A DNA stretch of 64,000 bases from Chryseobacterium indicum (GCF_021504595.1 NZ_JACSGT010000001.1:1178001-1242000); one strand, 5' to 3'; counted from the first letter of the stretch, positions 46,688 to 56,741 are shown. The notes: generated from the letters alone by a model not told the origin. Numbers and translations: made by a program.

Positions 46688-47128
46688 ATGACACTAGCAG
46701 AAAAAATAGAGTTTCAAAATATTCATAAAGATAAAGTGTGTGTATTCAAAGAAGGCGTATTTTATAAGGTATATAATGAGGGTGTTTTTTTACTACAAAA
46801 GTTGAATTATAAAACCACAGTAAAACAATATCAAAAAACAAAAGAAAAGTATGTAAGTATAGGTTTTCCAGAGAGTGTGTTGGAAAAACTCAAACTTCAA
46901 TATAAAACTGTGGGGAATGAAAATACTAATAATCTTATGTTATACTATGGTAGTATATTTGATGAGTCTGATTTTAAAAATTGGAAAAATAAAATGCTAC
47001 TTACAGAAAACGCATCATCTAAAAGTGATATTTTAATTGAAATAAAAAATTATCCGTTGGCAAGTAAAACACCCATAGAAGTTTTTATGTGGGTAGCTGC
47101 AATGCAACAAAAACTAAAAGACCAATAA
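46688..47128 (+). CDS. DGR accessory protein, MutS-domain-I-like (MSL)
   Basis: A 146-residue protein from the ATG at 46688. The start has the pattern of MutS domain I: KDKVCVFKEGVFYKVYNEGV corresponds to the VLFRMGDFYELF-type mismatch-recognition strand of MutS, and alternating strands and helices follow. MutS-like (MSL) open frames are a reported class of accessory gene in DGR cassettes, and this gene sits in the cassette between target and avd. The Phe-x-Glu of MutS is not conserved, so its DNA binding may differ. The family call is moderate; the position is strong. Confidence 0.65.
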   Translation: MTLAEKIEFQNIHKDKVCVFKEGVFYKVYNEGVFLLQKLNYKTTVKQYQKTKEKYVSIGFPESVLEKLKLQYKTVGNENTNNLMLYYGSIFDESDFKNWKNKMLLTENASSKSDILIEIKNYPLASKTPIEVFMWVAAMQQKLKDQ

Positions 47129-47246
47129 ATATAAAGGATTTGATATTTTGACCATTTTGTCATCCGACGAAGGAGGAATCTCAAAAGTAAATCATCACAT
47201 CAACTATAAATAGAATATGCAAACAATATTAAGTTAATAAAAAAGT

Positions 47247-47606
47247 ATGGCAATCTACACCGAACTAAATGTATATAAAAGCACCTATAATTTACTTTAT
47301 GAACTGTTGGCAGCTTCTCGTAGTTTTAACCGAGATTTTAAATATACCTTGGGCGAAAACCTAAAAAATGAAATGATAAATGCGATGATGTATGTATGGC
47401 GTGCCAATAGTAATTATGATAAGATAAGCTACATAGATATGGCAAGAGAGAGTATAGAAAAGTGTAGGTTATACATTCGCTTATTATATGATTTACGACA
47501 AATAAGTATAGAAAATTATACCAAATGGAACATTGCCATTCAAAACATAAGCAAACAACTCAGCGGATGGAGCAAAAGTGAAACTGAAAAAGAAATAAAA
47601 ATTTAA
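47247..47606 (+). CDS. avd: accessory variability determinant (Avd-like four-helix protein)
   Basis: A 119-residue protein, all helical, basic, with VYKSTYNLLYELLAASRSFN at the start and YIDMARESIEKCRLYIRLLYDLRQI in the middle. This is the four-helix-bundle family (bAvd, S23-like) that binds DGR RNA and reverse transcriptase as a pentamer. The size agrees with known Avd (about 120-130). It precedes the TR by 160 bp, the usual order avd-TR-RT. All features expected for function are present. Confidence 0.9.
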   Translation: MAIYTELNVYKSTYNLLYELLAASRSFNRDFKYTLGENLKNEMINAMMYVWRANSNYDKISYIDMARESIEKCRLYIRLLYDLRQISIENYTKWNIAIQNISKQLSGWSKSETEKEIKI

Positions 47607-47766
47607 AAAAAAGTGTTCTGCCAGAGTTTCCATAACCAAGGTTATAGGAAAGCGTGCATTTTAATCCAGCAATCCACCGAAAATTTAGCAATAAAATCGG
47701 TAGTACAAAACTCTTTTATCTGAAATAGGATACTAGAGCAAGAAAAAAGAAGGAGTGATTGCTATA
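47607..47766 (+). other. TR RNA leader region between avd and TR
   Basis: A 160-bp non-coding stretch between avd and the template. It contains a short hairpin ATAACC-AA-GGTTAT (about 47632-47645). In studied DGRs the RNA that serves as template includes sequence between avd and TR, so this part is probably transcribed and structural. No promoter is seen. Confidence 0.45.
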
Positions 47767-47959
47767 TTTCTGCCCTGCTTGCAGGCAACCGCAATACCAA
47801 TGGCACGTTCAACAATCGTTCGTCTAACGGCAACTGGTGGTCGTCATCGGCTTCGGGGACGTCTAATGCTTTCAACCGCAACTTGAACACTGGCAACCGT
47901 GGTGTGAACCGCAACGCCAACAATAGAGCGAACGGCTTTAGTGTTCGTTGTCTCAAGGA
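47767..47959 (+). repeat. DGR template repeat (TR)
   Basis: A non-coding 193-bp copy of the target gene's 3' end. Read in the target frame it holds 12 AAC and 5 AAT codons; all 12 AAC and 2 of the 5 AAT are changed in VR. It lies between avd and the reverse transcriptase, as in the classic cassette, and ends 40 bp before the RT start codon. Confidence 0.95.
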
Positions 47960-48000
47960 CTAAAAATACGGAACACATTTTTTTTAATAAAACCCTAAAA

Positions 48001-49140
48001 ATGAAATACAAAGAAGATATACTACAAATGCTATTTAAAGCCTATTTTGATGCCAGAAAGCACAAAAGAAACAAACAAAGTCAACTTCTTTTTGAATTGC
48101 ACCTTGAGGATAATATATTTAATTTGTACCACGATATTGTAAACAAAACTTATACACCAGGTACTAGCATTTGTTTTGTGGTAAACAAACCTGTAAAAAG
48201 AGAAATTTTTGCAGCCAATTTTAGAGATAGAGTGGTGCATCATTTTATCTTTAATATCTTAAATCCTTTAGTAGAAAAAATATTGTTGCACGATGTATAT
48301 AGTTGTCGCAAAAATAAAGGCACATTATTTGGCATTAATAGAGCGTATAGCAAAATGCAATCTTGTTCTAATAATTTTAAAGAAAAAGCCTTCGTAATGA
48401 AATTAGATATTGCAGGATATTTTATGAATATTAATAAAAACCTGTTGTTTGATAAAATTGAGGCAATAATAGACCAAAACGAATTGTTTTTGCCCATTCA
48501 ATCTAATTTGTTAAAGTATTTGGTTTCAGAAAACATTTATCATAACCCCACAAAAGATTGTGTTTTTCAGTCGCACAAAAGCGAATGGTCAAATTTGCCT
48601 AAAAACAAAAGCTTGTTTGGCACAAATCAAAATTGTGGTTTGCCCATTGGCAACTTAACTTCACAATTATATGGCAATTTATACCTAAATGAATTTGACC
48701 ATTTTATAAAAAAAGAGTTAGGTATAAAACAGTATGGTAGGTATGTAGATGATTTTTATTTAATGCACACCGATAAATCCGTTTTAATAGGAGTTATCGA
48801 AAAAATAAAACTTCGTTTATTACACATAGATAAATTAAAATTGCACCCAAAAAAAATATACCTGCAAAACATATACAACGGTTTTGGTTTTTTGGGCATA
48901 TATATTTTACCTTATCGCAAATATATAGGCAAGCGTATAAAAACTGGTTTGTATAACGCTTTAGCAAAAATAAACAATGGTTTTTTTACTTCATTGCAAG
49001 TAGAATTAGAAAGATTACAGTCCTATACAAGTATGCTAAAGCACCACAACTGTTTTGCATTACAAAAACAAATAGATTTATTACTTGAGTTTGCTTTATC
49101 AAAGCACAAATATTCACCTTTAAAACTTCAAAATGTATGA
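48001..49140 (+). CDS. brt: DGR reverse transcriptase
   Basis: A 379-residue group II intron-like reverse transcriptase from the ATG at 48001; upstream in-frame GTG lies in the TR and is not used. Motifs visible: MKLDIAGYF (motif 3, catalytic Asp), GLPIGNLTSQLYGN near residue 215-222 with the DGR-type IGxxxSQ in motif 4, YGRYVDDFYLM with the YVDD box at about 248-251, and HPKKIYLQ plus a GFLGI segment in the thumb. There is no maturase or endonuclease domain. SQ in motif 4 and the context mark it as an error-prone DGR enzyme. The stop overlaps the next gene by 4 bp. Confidence 0.95.
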   Translation: MKYKEDILQMLFKAYFDARKHKRNKQSQLLFELHLEDNIFNLYHDIVNKTYTPGTSICFVVNKPVKREIFAANFRDRVVHHFIFNILNPLVEKILLHDVYSCRKNKGTLFGINRAYSKMQSCSNNFKEKAFVMKLDIAGYFMNINKNLLFDKIEAIIDQNELFLPIQSNLLKYLVSENIYHNPTKDCVFQSHKSEWSNLPKNKSLFGTNQNCGLPIGNLTSQLYGNLYLNEFDHFIKKELGIKQYGRYVDDFYLMHTDKSVLIGVIEKIKLRLLHIDKLKLHPKKIYLQNIYNGFGFLGIYILPYRKYIGKRIKTGLYNALAKINNGFFTSLQVELERLQSYTSMLKHHNCFALQKQIDLLLEFALSKHKYSPLKLQNV

Positions 49141-50525
49141 AAATAAAATTAGTAGCAATTGCGTTGTTTATCACAATCTCCACATTTGCCCAAACCACGA
49201 AAGACAGCATTGTTATTAGTGGGCATTTAAAAAACAACACTCGCTTTGCTAAAGTAGTGGTACAAAAATTTGGCGTAGGCAGTTTTGCTATTGCAGCGGT
49301 GCCTATAAAAGACGGAAAATTCAGCATTACAGCCCCTGCAAATTTAGAATCTGGCGTTTATAGATTTCAGTATAGCCAAAGCAGCTTAACCGATTATATA
49401 GACCTTATTATTGACGGCAAAGAAAAAAACATAACTTTTGAATTAGATGTTTTGCAACCTAAAGAAAGCAGAATACCTGTTTTTACCGCATCGGAACTAA
49501 ACAAAAAATGGTACAGTTACCAAAAAGAAAGCAACTTACAGCTCCAAAAAATAGAATTACTAAATGGGGTGCTGGCACAATATCCCAATCCTAAAGACAA
49601 AATTGTTACGCAAATAGAAAAAGCAGCAGCCAAGGAAATAAAGGATTTTAATAAAAATTTTAAACAATTTTGCCAAGAAAACCAAAACAACTGGGCGGGT
49701 GCAATGGTGCAAAACAAGCCCTACTATTTTACCAGCCCCAAAGAAGATTACCGTTTGCAGAATTTTGAACGCAGAGCGCACTACTGGGATAATGTAAACA
49801 CCAATGACCCAAAATTGATAAACTCACCCCTCTATACCGATAGAATTTTGCAGTATATACAGTATTATATGAACCCCGAAATGCAGTATGGCGAAGAAGA
49901 AATGAATGAAGGGTTTAAAAATAGTGTGGATACCATAATGCAAAAATTTGGCACTAATGAAGAAACCAAAAAATTTGCCATAAAATACTTACAATTGGGT
50001 TTTAAAGAAATAGGCAACGAAAGCGTATTGCAATACATAGATGAAAAATATGCTTCTGTTTTAGCACAATGCAACGATGCTAACCTTGACAAAGCCGCCT
50101 TTGAAAAGAGAATGGAAGGCTATGCCGCTATGAAAATAGGAAACCAAGCACCGGATATTGAGTTGAAAATGGAAAGTGAAAAGTGGAAAGTAAAAAGTTT
50201 GTATGAAATAAAAACCGAGCAAACTATAGTTGTTTTTTGGGCGAGTTGGTGTCTGCATTGTATGGAAGAAATGCCTAAACTAAATGAATGGGCAAAACAA
50301 CACCCCAACACTACCGTACTTGCCATAAGCCTTGACGAAGACGCTACTGCCTACAAAAACGCAATAAGAAATTATCCCAATATGGTACATAGCTGCGATT
50401 TCAAAAAATGGGAAAGCAAACCAATTCAAGAGTATTATATCGTAGCTACTCCTACTTTTATAATGTTGGATAAGGATAAAAAGATAGTCGGTAAATACGT
50501 AAACATTAATCAAATAGTAGAATAA
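49137..50525 (+). CDS. TlpA-like thiol-disulfide oxidoreductase
   Basis: A 462-residue exported protein with a signal peptide ending at TFAQ. Residues about 20-120 fit the DUF4369 beta domain, a helical spacer follows, and the C-terminal 140 residues are a thioredoxin fold with the active site WCLHC near residue 370 (VVFWASWCLHCMEEMPKL) and a cis-Pro loop ATPTF. It would work in the periplasm. It overlaps the reverse transcriptase stop (ATGA), so it may be transcribed with the DGR. The active-site dipeptide is Leu-His rather than Gly-Pro or Pro-Pro. Whether it serves the disulphide-containing target protein is only a guess. Confidence 0.88.
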   Translation: MKIKLVAIALFITISTFAQTTKDSIVISGHLKNNTRFAKVVVQKFGVGSFAIAAVPIKDGKFSITAPANLESGVYRFQYSQSSLTDYIDLIIDGKEKNITFELDVLQPKESRIPVFTASELNKKWYSYQKESNLQLQKIELLNGVLAQYPNPKDKIVTQIEKAAAKEIKDFNKNFKQFCQENQNNWAGAMVQNKPYYFTSPKEDYRLQNFERRAHYWDNVNTNDPKLINSPLYTDRILQYIQYYMNPEMQYGEEEMNEGFKNSVDTIMQKFGTNEETKKFAIKYLQLGFKEIGNESVLQYIDEKYASVLAQCNDANLDKAAFEKRMEGYAAMKIGNQAPDIELKMESEKWKVKSLYEIKTEQTIVVFWASWCLHCMEEMPKLNEWAKQHPNTTVLAISLDEDATAYKNAIRNYPNMVHSCDFKKWESKPIQEYYIVATPTFIMLDKDKKIVGKYVNINQIVE

Positions 50526-50600
50526 TTTACTTTTTATTATAAAATAAAAACAATATTTAAAATTCAACATTTAAAATTTAAAATTTAAAATATAATTAAA

Positions 50601-50879
50601 ATGGCATTTGAAAACTTAATCAGCATACAATTTACCGAAGCAGAATTGTCTCAGTTAGATGCTGCTATGGCCAGCATTGCGCAGGTATTGCAGGGCAAAA
50701 CCATCAACCTTACCCCTGCGCAGCGGCAGCAGTACGGCAGCATTGCCGAACAGAACAAACTCTTTGTGAATAAGGCTAAGGAGTTTATGGAGCAGTACCC
50801 ACAACATATACCCGCTTTTCTAAACAGGTGGCAGCAAGTTGGGAAGCAGCCAACACCCAGCTTGAAAGGTGCAAAATAA
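50601..50879 (+). CDS. conserved small protein, unknown family
   Basis: A 92-residue soluble protein, helical, with NLTPAQRQQYGSIAEQNKLF in the middle. It is more GC-rich than neighbours. I believe this kind of short protein recurs in Bacteroidota genomes but know no function. Preceded by an AT-rich spacer; no neighbour overlap. The start fits a short leader region with AATTAAA. Confidence 0.65.
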   Translation: MAFENLISIQFTEAELSQLDAAMASIAQVLQGKTINLTPAQRQQYGSIAEQNKLFVNKAKEFMEQYPQHIPAFLNRWQQVGKQPTPSLKGAK

Positions 50880-51145
50880 ACCGTTCCATAGAAAATTAGG
50901 ATGCCACGGGTAAATACACGCTCCCCTCCAAATAGCGAAAAAGATTTAGATGAACTACTGCTTTTTTTTTGCATTAAGAAAAAAATATGCAGATTAGTAT
51001 ATTGATTTACAGTTTTTTACCGATTTTTTTTGACCAGATACTGCCTACACCAATTTCCTCTGTTTATTGGAAAATATCATGTTGAGGTAACGAAAAAATC
51101 TTATTTTGAGGCGGTGAAGCCCCACCTATCTTTGCAGTCAGAATT
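50880..51145. other. intergenic region before a promoter
   Basis: 266 bp, GC-richer at first, then AT-rich. The only signal is the promoter-like pair at 51105-51134. Confidence 0.5.
51105..51134 (+). promoter_or_regulatory. putative Bacteroidota-type promoter
   Basis: TTTG (51105-51108) and TATCTTTG (51127-51134) with an 18-bp spacer match the phylum consensus. It would transcribe the open frame at 51187 and the hairpin at 51206. Confidence 0.55.
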
Positions 51146-51186
51146 TTGCATCTGAAAACACACATGATGAGAGAAGGTTCCACCAA

Positions 51187-51738
51187 GTGGGTAACCGCCC
51201 AAAATGCAATCCCCCCGAAAAAAAAAACTTCGGGAGGGATTTGCTTTTGGCAATGCTTCTTAGCTTACCCTCGCTATTTTTTTCCGAAGAACCTGCCCAT
51301 CTTGAAAATGCGGATGCAGCACCTTCCCAAATCATCTCCGGCATCAGCAATGTATATGTAGCGGATAATGCAGTACTAACAGTACAAACCGACACCAATA
51401 AAGTCCCACAGGAAGAAGCAACACAAAAAAAATCTAAAACCCCCGTCGCGAAAATTTGGCAAAATAAGGAGAAAAAGATCCTTCCCAAAAAAGTGGAAGC
51501 GCCTGTTTCGAAATGGGCATCCAACGACCCGGAAAGCACGCAGTCTCTGTACAGCTCACCACTTTCAAAATTATCCGTCAGTAGCAATAGCTTTCAGTAC
51601 CACTTTTCCATTATACACTATTATCCTTACATCAATAAAAAATTCAGCTCGGCAAAGGACAAAACACCCCTTTCGGAAAACCTTTTCAACATCATCTTTA
51701 GTGGCGGTATTTCAGGCAGGGCTCCACCGCTGCTATAA
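51187..51738 (+). CDS. possible secreted hypothetical, start unclear
   Basis: An open frame whose only nearby start is GTG at 51187. Residues about 18-33 are hydrophobic (LLLAMLLSLPSLFF), and the rest is polar, Lys/Ser-rich and ends in a Tyr/Phe-rich part. A different frame beginning ATG at 51164 (MMREGSTKW) runs into it across a run of ten A (51218-51227) at the top of a hairpin. Thus the gene may be frameshifted, or the 5' part may be a hairpin regulator. No family is recognised and coding status is uncertain. Confidence 0.4.
   Translation: MGNRPKCNPPEKKNFGRDLLLAMLLSLPSLFFSEEPAHLENADAAPSQIISGISNVYVADNAVLTVQTDTNKVPQEEATQKKSKTPVAKIWQNKEKKILPKKVEAPVSKWASNDPESTQSLYSSPLSKLSVSSNSFQYHFSIIHYYPYINKKFSSAKDKTPLSENLFNIIFSGGISGRAPPLL
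51206..51244. other. strong hairpin with A10 loop
   Basis: GCAATCCCCCCGAA (51206-51219) faces TTCGGGAGGGATTTGC (51229-51244) with one mismatch and one bulge; the loop is a run of A. On the minus strand the loop would be a T run. It resembles a terminator stem, yet no gene ends here. Confidence 0.5.
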
Positions 51739-51910
51739 AACTTTCCAAAAAAACTTTTGCCATCCCAATTACTATTTCATAAAAAAATAAACATGGTCTA
51801 TTCCGTTCAAGGAGATGATTTTGATTTACCTCCTTTGTTTTTGATGAAGGCATAATTTGAAAATCAGTATTTACGTAATCAATATCTCACTGTACAGATA
51901 GATCTATATA

Positions 51911-53350
<1,440 letters not shown>

Positions 53351-53373
<23 letters not shown>

Positions 53374-53770
53374 TAACTAAAAAGGAAAATCTTGGCCCTG
53401 CTTGTACAAACAAATAATTTTGTTCATTATATTTTATAGGATAAGTCTTAAAGTATATTGGGATGCTCAAAAAATTATTTGCATAAAGTGTATTTTTTCC
53501 TCCCTTTTCACCAGTTTGAATATATTCTATTTGCGGTTGAATATAGAAAATAGGATTTTCGCATGAACAAAAAATACCTACTGGGATCCTAGTAAAAGCC
53601 CCCATAAAAAAAGAATATCTAGGAGAAGAAGGATTATGTGCATGATGTATTTGAGATAAATTTGGACCTAATATAAAACCAAATTTTGCTCTTCGAAAAT
53701 CTAGTTGAGCTTTTAAATTTGTAGATAAGATTGTAATAAAAATCAAAAAAAAATTTAATGTTAATTTCAT
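53351..53770 (-). pseudogene. outer-membrane beta-barrel protein, 3' truncated by IS
   Basis: The signal peptide ends at NLKAQ, followed by FGFILGPNLSQIHH and alternating beta strands ending QAGPRFSFLV, typical of PorT-family/OMP_b-brl proteins. The native frame runs into the IS at about 53373, and the last seven codons are IS sequence. About 60-80 C-terminal residues, including the last strands, are missing, and I find no matching piece beyond the other end of the IS. Probably non-functional. Confidence 0.75.
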
Positions 53771-53813
53771 TTTTTATATTGTTTATTTTAGGTTATTTTA
53801 AAGTTTTATATAT

Positions 53814-54299
53814 TTAATACCCCCATATTGTTTGTGAAATTCTACTTTCAAGACTTAAAATATCTTTCTCATTAAAATATTCTAATGATATATTGATTTT
53901 ATTTATACACCCATTTTTTTTAAAATAAATAATACACAATAAGTTCGATGAATAATCGACGTAAACATTATGCATGTAGATAAAATCAACATTAACTTTT
54001 TTTCCTCTTTTTTTCAAAAAAGATTCAAAAATTGATTGATAATAGCAGTTAATCCCATTTTTACCAATTAAAAAACTTGTATATTTTATTTTATAATAAG
54101 GTAGAGAAATAAAAAATATTAAGAAAAGAAAATAAAAGACAAATGAAGGATACGAGACAAAATTATATTTAATATTAACTAATAAAACCAACAGAATTAG
54201 AGTTAATACTATATTACAAATTATTAAAAAATATTTTATTTTATTAATTTTTATTTTATTGTTAATATTCATATTTTTTATAAGAAAATCTTTAGACAT
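53814..54299 (-). CDS. two-transmembrane hypothetical protein
   Basis: A 161-residue protein with two adjacent membrane segments (about residues 24-45 and 50-68) and a soluble C-terminal half of about 90 residues with alternating strands. It resembles small PH-domain-like or immunity-type membrane proteins, but I cannot name a family. It is very AT-rich. Neighbours are short genes on the same strand with 60-bp gaps, consistent with a cluster of small immunity-like genes. Confidence 0.6.
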   Translation of the reverse strand: MSKDFLIKNMNINNKIKINKIKYFLIICNIVLTLILLVLLVNIKYNFVSYPSFVFYFLFLIFFISLPYYKIKYTSFLIGKNGINCYYQSIFESFLKKRGKKVNVDFIYMHNVYVDYSSNLLCIIYFKKNGCINKINISLEYFNEKDILSLESRISQTIWGY

Positions 54300-54361
54300 T
54301 AGAGATATTTAACTACATCTACACTATTGCTTAACATACTTTAATTGGATAGCCATATTTA

Positions 54362-54562
54362 TTAAAACCATTTCGCCTTAATAAGAACCTTGACTAAAAT
54401 ATTATCCTCAAAAAATAAAAAAAGAATGTTTTTTCTGAAATACCATTTTTTTCTTAAATGATAAGACCAAATGGTAGAAGGATAAAAATTAAATTCATCA
54501 CCAAGTTCAGCAAGTATTTCTTTTTTTGATTTTCCAATTAAATTCTGGTAATCTTTTTCCAT
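54362..54562 (-). CDS. BamE/SmpA-like small domain protein
   Basis: A 66-residue protein: IGKSKKEILAELGDEF then a strand-turn-strand SYHLRKKWYFRKNILFLFFEDN and VKVLIK. This is the alpha-alpha-beta-beta pattern of SmpA/BamE-like domains, without a signal peptide. Function unknown. It lies in a run of small minus-strand genes. Confidence 0.5.
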   Translation of the reverse strand: MEKDYQNLIGKSKKEILAELGDEFNFYPSTIWSYHLRKKWYFRKNILFLFFEDNILVKVLIKAKWF

Positions 54563-54614
54563 AATTTCTGTAAAAGAATCTAATTAAGGAGTAACATCTA
54601 AGCTTAAAATTATT

Positions 54615-54995
54615 CTAATGTTTACATTGGACGGTAATAAATTTTTGATCATTCCAATATTTATTTGGGTTAGGGGCAAAACACCAACATTTAAGATTCA
54701 TTATTTCATCTGCAAAAATTTCCCATTTGTCTATATCATAATTGTAATAACCAATATTAAAATAACTTGAATCATCCTTATCATAAACAATTACTAAAAC
54801 AGAAAAAGGTTCATTGTTAGTTCTTGGTGGCAACATGTTCATAGGATAAAAAATATCAGTCCTAAAATTTGATGGTAATTGAATTATATCATCAAATAAG
54901 TTAATTGCTTTATGTCTTTCCTCTTCACAATTTTCCAATGGATTCTGACTTTCGTTTTGTCTATTTTCCTTATAGCGCTTAAAAATTTTAAACAT
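54615..54995 (-). CDS. hypothetical protein, DUF551-like
   Basis: A 126-residue soluble acidic protein. The centre, LPPRTNNEPFSVLVIVYDKDD and KWEIFADEIMNLKCWCFAPNP, follows the pattern of DUF551-like proteins (LP....VLV..... W....H W.P.P). It is in a group of short AT-rich genes. No function is known; such small proteins often act as immunity factors, which is only a guess here. Confidence 0.55.
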   Translation of the reverse strand: MFKIFKRYKENRQNESQNPLENCEEERHKAINLFDDIIQLPSNFRTDIFYPMNMLPPRTNNEPFSVLVIVYDKDDSSYFNIGYYNYDIDKWEIFADEIMNLKCWCFAPNPNKYWNDQKFITVQCKH

Positions 54996-55061
54996 TGTCT
55001 TTCCCTATTAAAAATTAATTATTTAAGTTTAAAACTCAATTTTTTTTAAAAACAAAAACAT

Positions 55062-55120
55062 CCTCCGTGAAATAAATACAATAAAAAGAAAATTACTAAT
55101 TAACTTAAAAAGTACGGAGG
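55062..55120. repeat. inverted repeat 1, 7-bp stem
   Basis: CCTCCGT (55062-55068) and ACGGAGG (55114-55120), with a 45-nt AT-rich loop. The GC-rich arms stand out in an otherwise AT-rich region. On the minus strand it is followed by a T-rich tract. Confidence 0.45.
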
Positions 55121-55513
55121 CTTTAAAACAAAGTATGAAATTAATTTACAGCAACAAATACAACTCAAACAAATTATTATTGTACTATAAGTAAAATCAT
55201 ACATTTGAAGCAAAAAATATTATTGTTAAATATTTTTAAAAGTTTATTTATAACATTCTTTTTTATCAATACATTCTAAAATTTTCATTAAATTCTATAA
55301 TCGATTTTATATGATATGGTGTAATACTTATACACTCTTCTTTCAAAAAAAAACTCCGATCATATAAAAGGTCTAATAAAATATAAGTGTAAATGAAAAT
55401 AACCGAAGAAAAACATAAAACAAGATTTTAATATAAATTTTTAACATGTGTCTTGAGAAAAAAATATATTCAATGTTTTTAAATTTTTTAAATTTACTAC
55501 TATTTCTTTAAAA

Positions 55514-55571
55514 GCCTCTGGTATAGCCTAAAAACACAATAAGGGAAGAAAAAACTTCAAATACCAGAGGC
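55514..55571. repeat. inverted repeat 2, 11-bp stem
   Basis: GCCTCTGGTAT (55514-55524) and ATACCAGAGGC (55561-55571), perfectly complementary with a 36-nt loop. The minus-strand copy is followed by TTTTAAAG, so it could terminate minus transcripts. Confidence 0.5.
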
Positions 55572-55629
55572 CAAGAATTACTACTTTTTTAATTTTATCT
55601 AGACTATTAAAAACTATTTATTTTTAGAA

Positions 55630-55679
55630 TCTCCGGCTATAAAAAATGATTATAACACAAATAAAAATCAAGCCGGAGA
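55630..55679. repeat. inverted repeat 3, 9-bp stem
   Basis: TCTCCGGCT (55630-55638) and AGCCGGAGA (55671-55679) with a 32-nt loop. It lies 50 bp after the stop of the Skp-like gene on the minus strand. Confidence 0.45.
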
Positions 55680-55729
55680 ATCATTACAACAAACTAATAA
55701 TTTAAAAGCTAGAACAAATGATTGTATAT

Positions 55730-56527
55730 CTATTTTCTATTAATAAAAAGTTTATTATTGATCTTTTCAACTATTTCTTTTGTTAAATCTATTTTTTTAT
55801 TATAGTAAAATAAGTCTTTATTGATATCTTGTAGATTATACAGTATCTTTATCTTCTTTTTTTTACAATATTTTGAGATTTCTAAATCAATAAAATTAAT
55901 TATAGGCATTATTTCTACTACATATATATCATTTAATAATAAATTATACCTTTCTGCTTTTTTAATATTTTCTTCTTGTATCTTTTGTAAATCCTCGAGC
56001 AATAAAATGTCACTTAAATTCATTTTATTTTTTATGCTATCAGTTAGATCTGTAGATTTTAAAGAATATTTACTCAATAAGTCTTTCAGTCTTTCTTGTA
56101 AACTATTATTTCTTTGTTCAATATCACCATTTATTATCACTTTAATGCTATCTAAACAACTGGTTTTGCTAATAACATGTGCTCTATAGCTAGTAGCAGC
56201 GTAATGAGCAATTGTTTTTTTTACAGATATTTTTTGGCTAGTTATTGCTTTTTTAGTATTATCTGTAGTTTTAGCATATAATTGCTTTGGAGCGCAATTA
56301 TATTTTTTATTATCTGCAATAATAATTGCATTTTTAGAAGCGTAGATTTCGTTAAGATTCTTGCTGACTAGAGAATCATTATTGCTATTTGTAGAGATTT
56401 CATTTACTACCAAAGCATTTTTAGAAACATACAACTGTGCATTAATGCTTATCTGCGCCAAACAAAAAACAACAAGAACTAAAACTTTGGCGCGTATGCA
56501 CCAAAGTTTTTTGTAACTTGCTTTCAT
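55730..56527 (-). CDS. exported Skp/OmpH-like protein
   Basis: A 265-residue protein from the ATG at 56527. It has a signal peptide (VLVLVVFCLAQISINAQ) and a middle part with two similar units, YVSKNALVV and YASKNAIII. From about residue 120 it is a long coiled coil, and its end (ILYNLQDINKDLFYYNKKID ... EIVEKINN) corresponds to the tip and C-terminal strand of OmpH/Skp periplasmic chaperones. The N-terminal extension is not part of normal Skp. It stands alone; an envelope function is likely. Confidence 0.65.
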   Translation of the reverse strand: MKASYKKLWCIRAKVLVLVVFCLAQISINAQLYVSKNALVVNEISTNSNNDSLVSKNLNEIYASKNAIIIADNKKYNCAPKQLYAKTTDNTKKAITSQKISVKKTIAHYAATSYRAHVISKTSCLDSIKVIINGDIEQRNNSLQERLKDLLSKYSLKSTDLTDSIKNKMNLSDILLLEDLQKIQEENIKKAERYNLLLNDIYVVEIMPIINFIDLEISKYCKKKKIKILYNLQDINKDLFYYNKKIDLTKEIVEKINNKLFINRK

Positions 56528-56741
56528 TGTTTGTGTTTTTATCATTATATTTTGTACATAAGTGATGTGGCAAAATTAGCAAGCAGACATCAGTATAGAA
56601 ATAGCACTTTTTAGTTATGTAAAAAGCTGGCATTTATAAAATAAGCCTTTATAAATTGGTGAAATCTAATTTTATTGGTTAATTTTAGCAAGTTTTACTA
56701 ATACTTTTTCATTATATTTAGAAAAACAATAAAAACATATA

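Larger units (their letters stand above)
54996..55729. other. AT-rich non-coding region with three long-loop inverted repeats
   Basis: 734 bp without a protein-like frame. It contains three separate inverted repeats with 7-11-bp GC-rich stems and loops of 32-45 nt, listed below. Otherwise homopolymer-rich and featureless. Confidence 0.6.

Noticed and set aside
47159..47182. GTCATCCGACGAAGGAGG-type segment that I associate with dispersed Bacteroidota repeats
   Set aside because: Only one copy is visible in the window, so repeat status cannot be supported here.
47762..47956. Minus-strand open frame opposite the TR
   Set aside because: Leu/Arg/Pro-rich translation produced by the GC-rich template; the TR is explained by its alignment to VR.
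51793..51855. Tiny plus-strand frame MVYSVQGDDFDLPP
   Set aside because: Only about 20 codons, no promoter or homologue known; not supportable as a gene.
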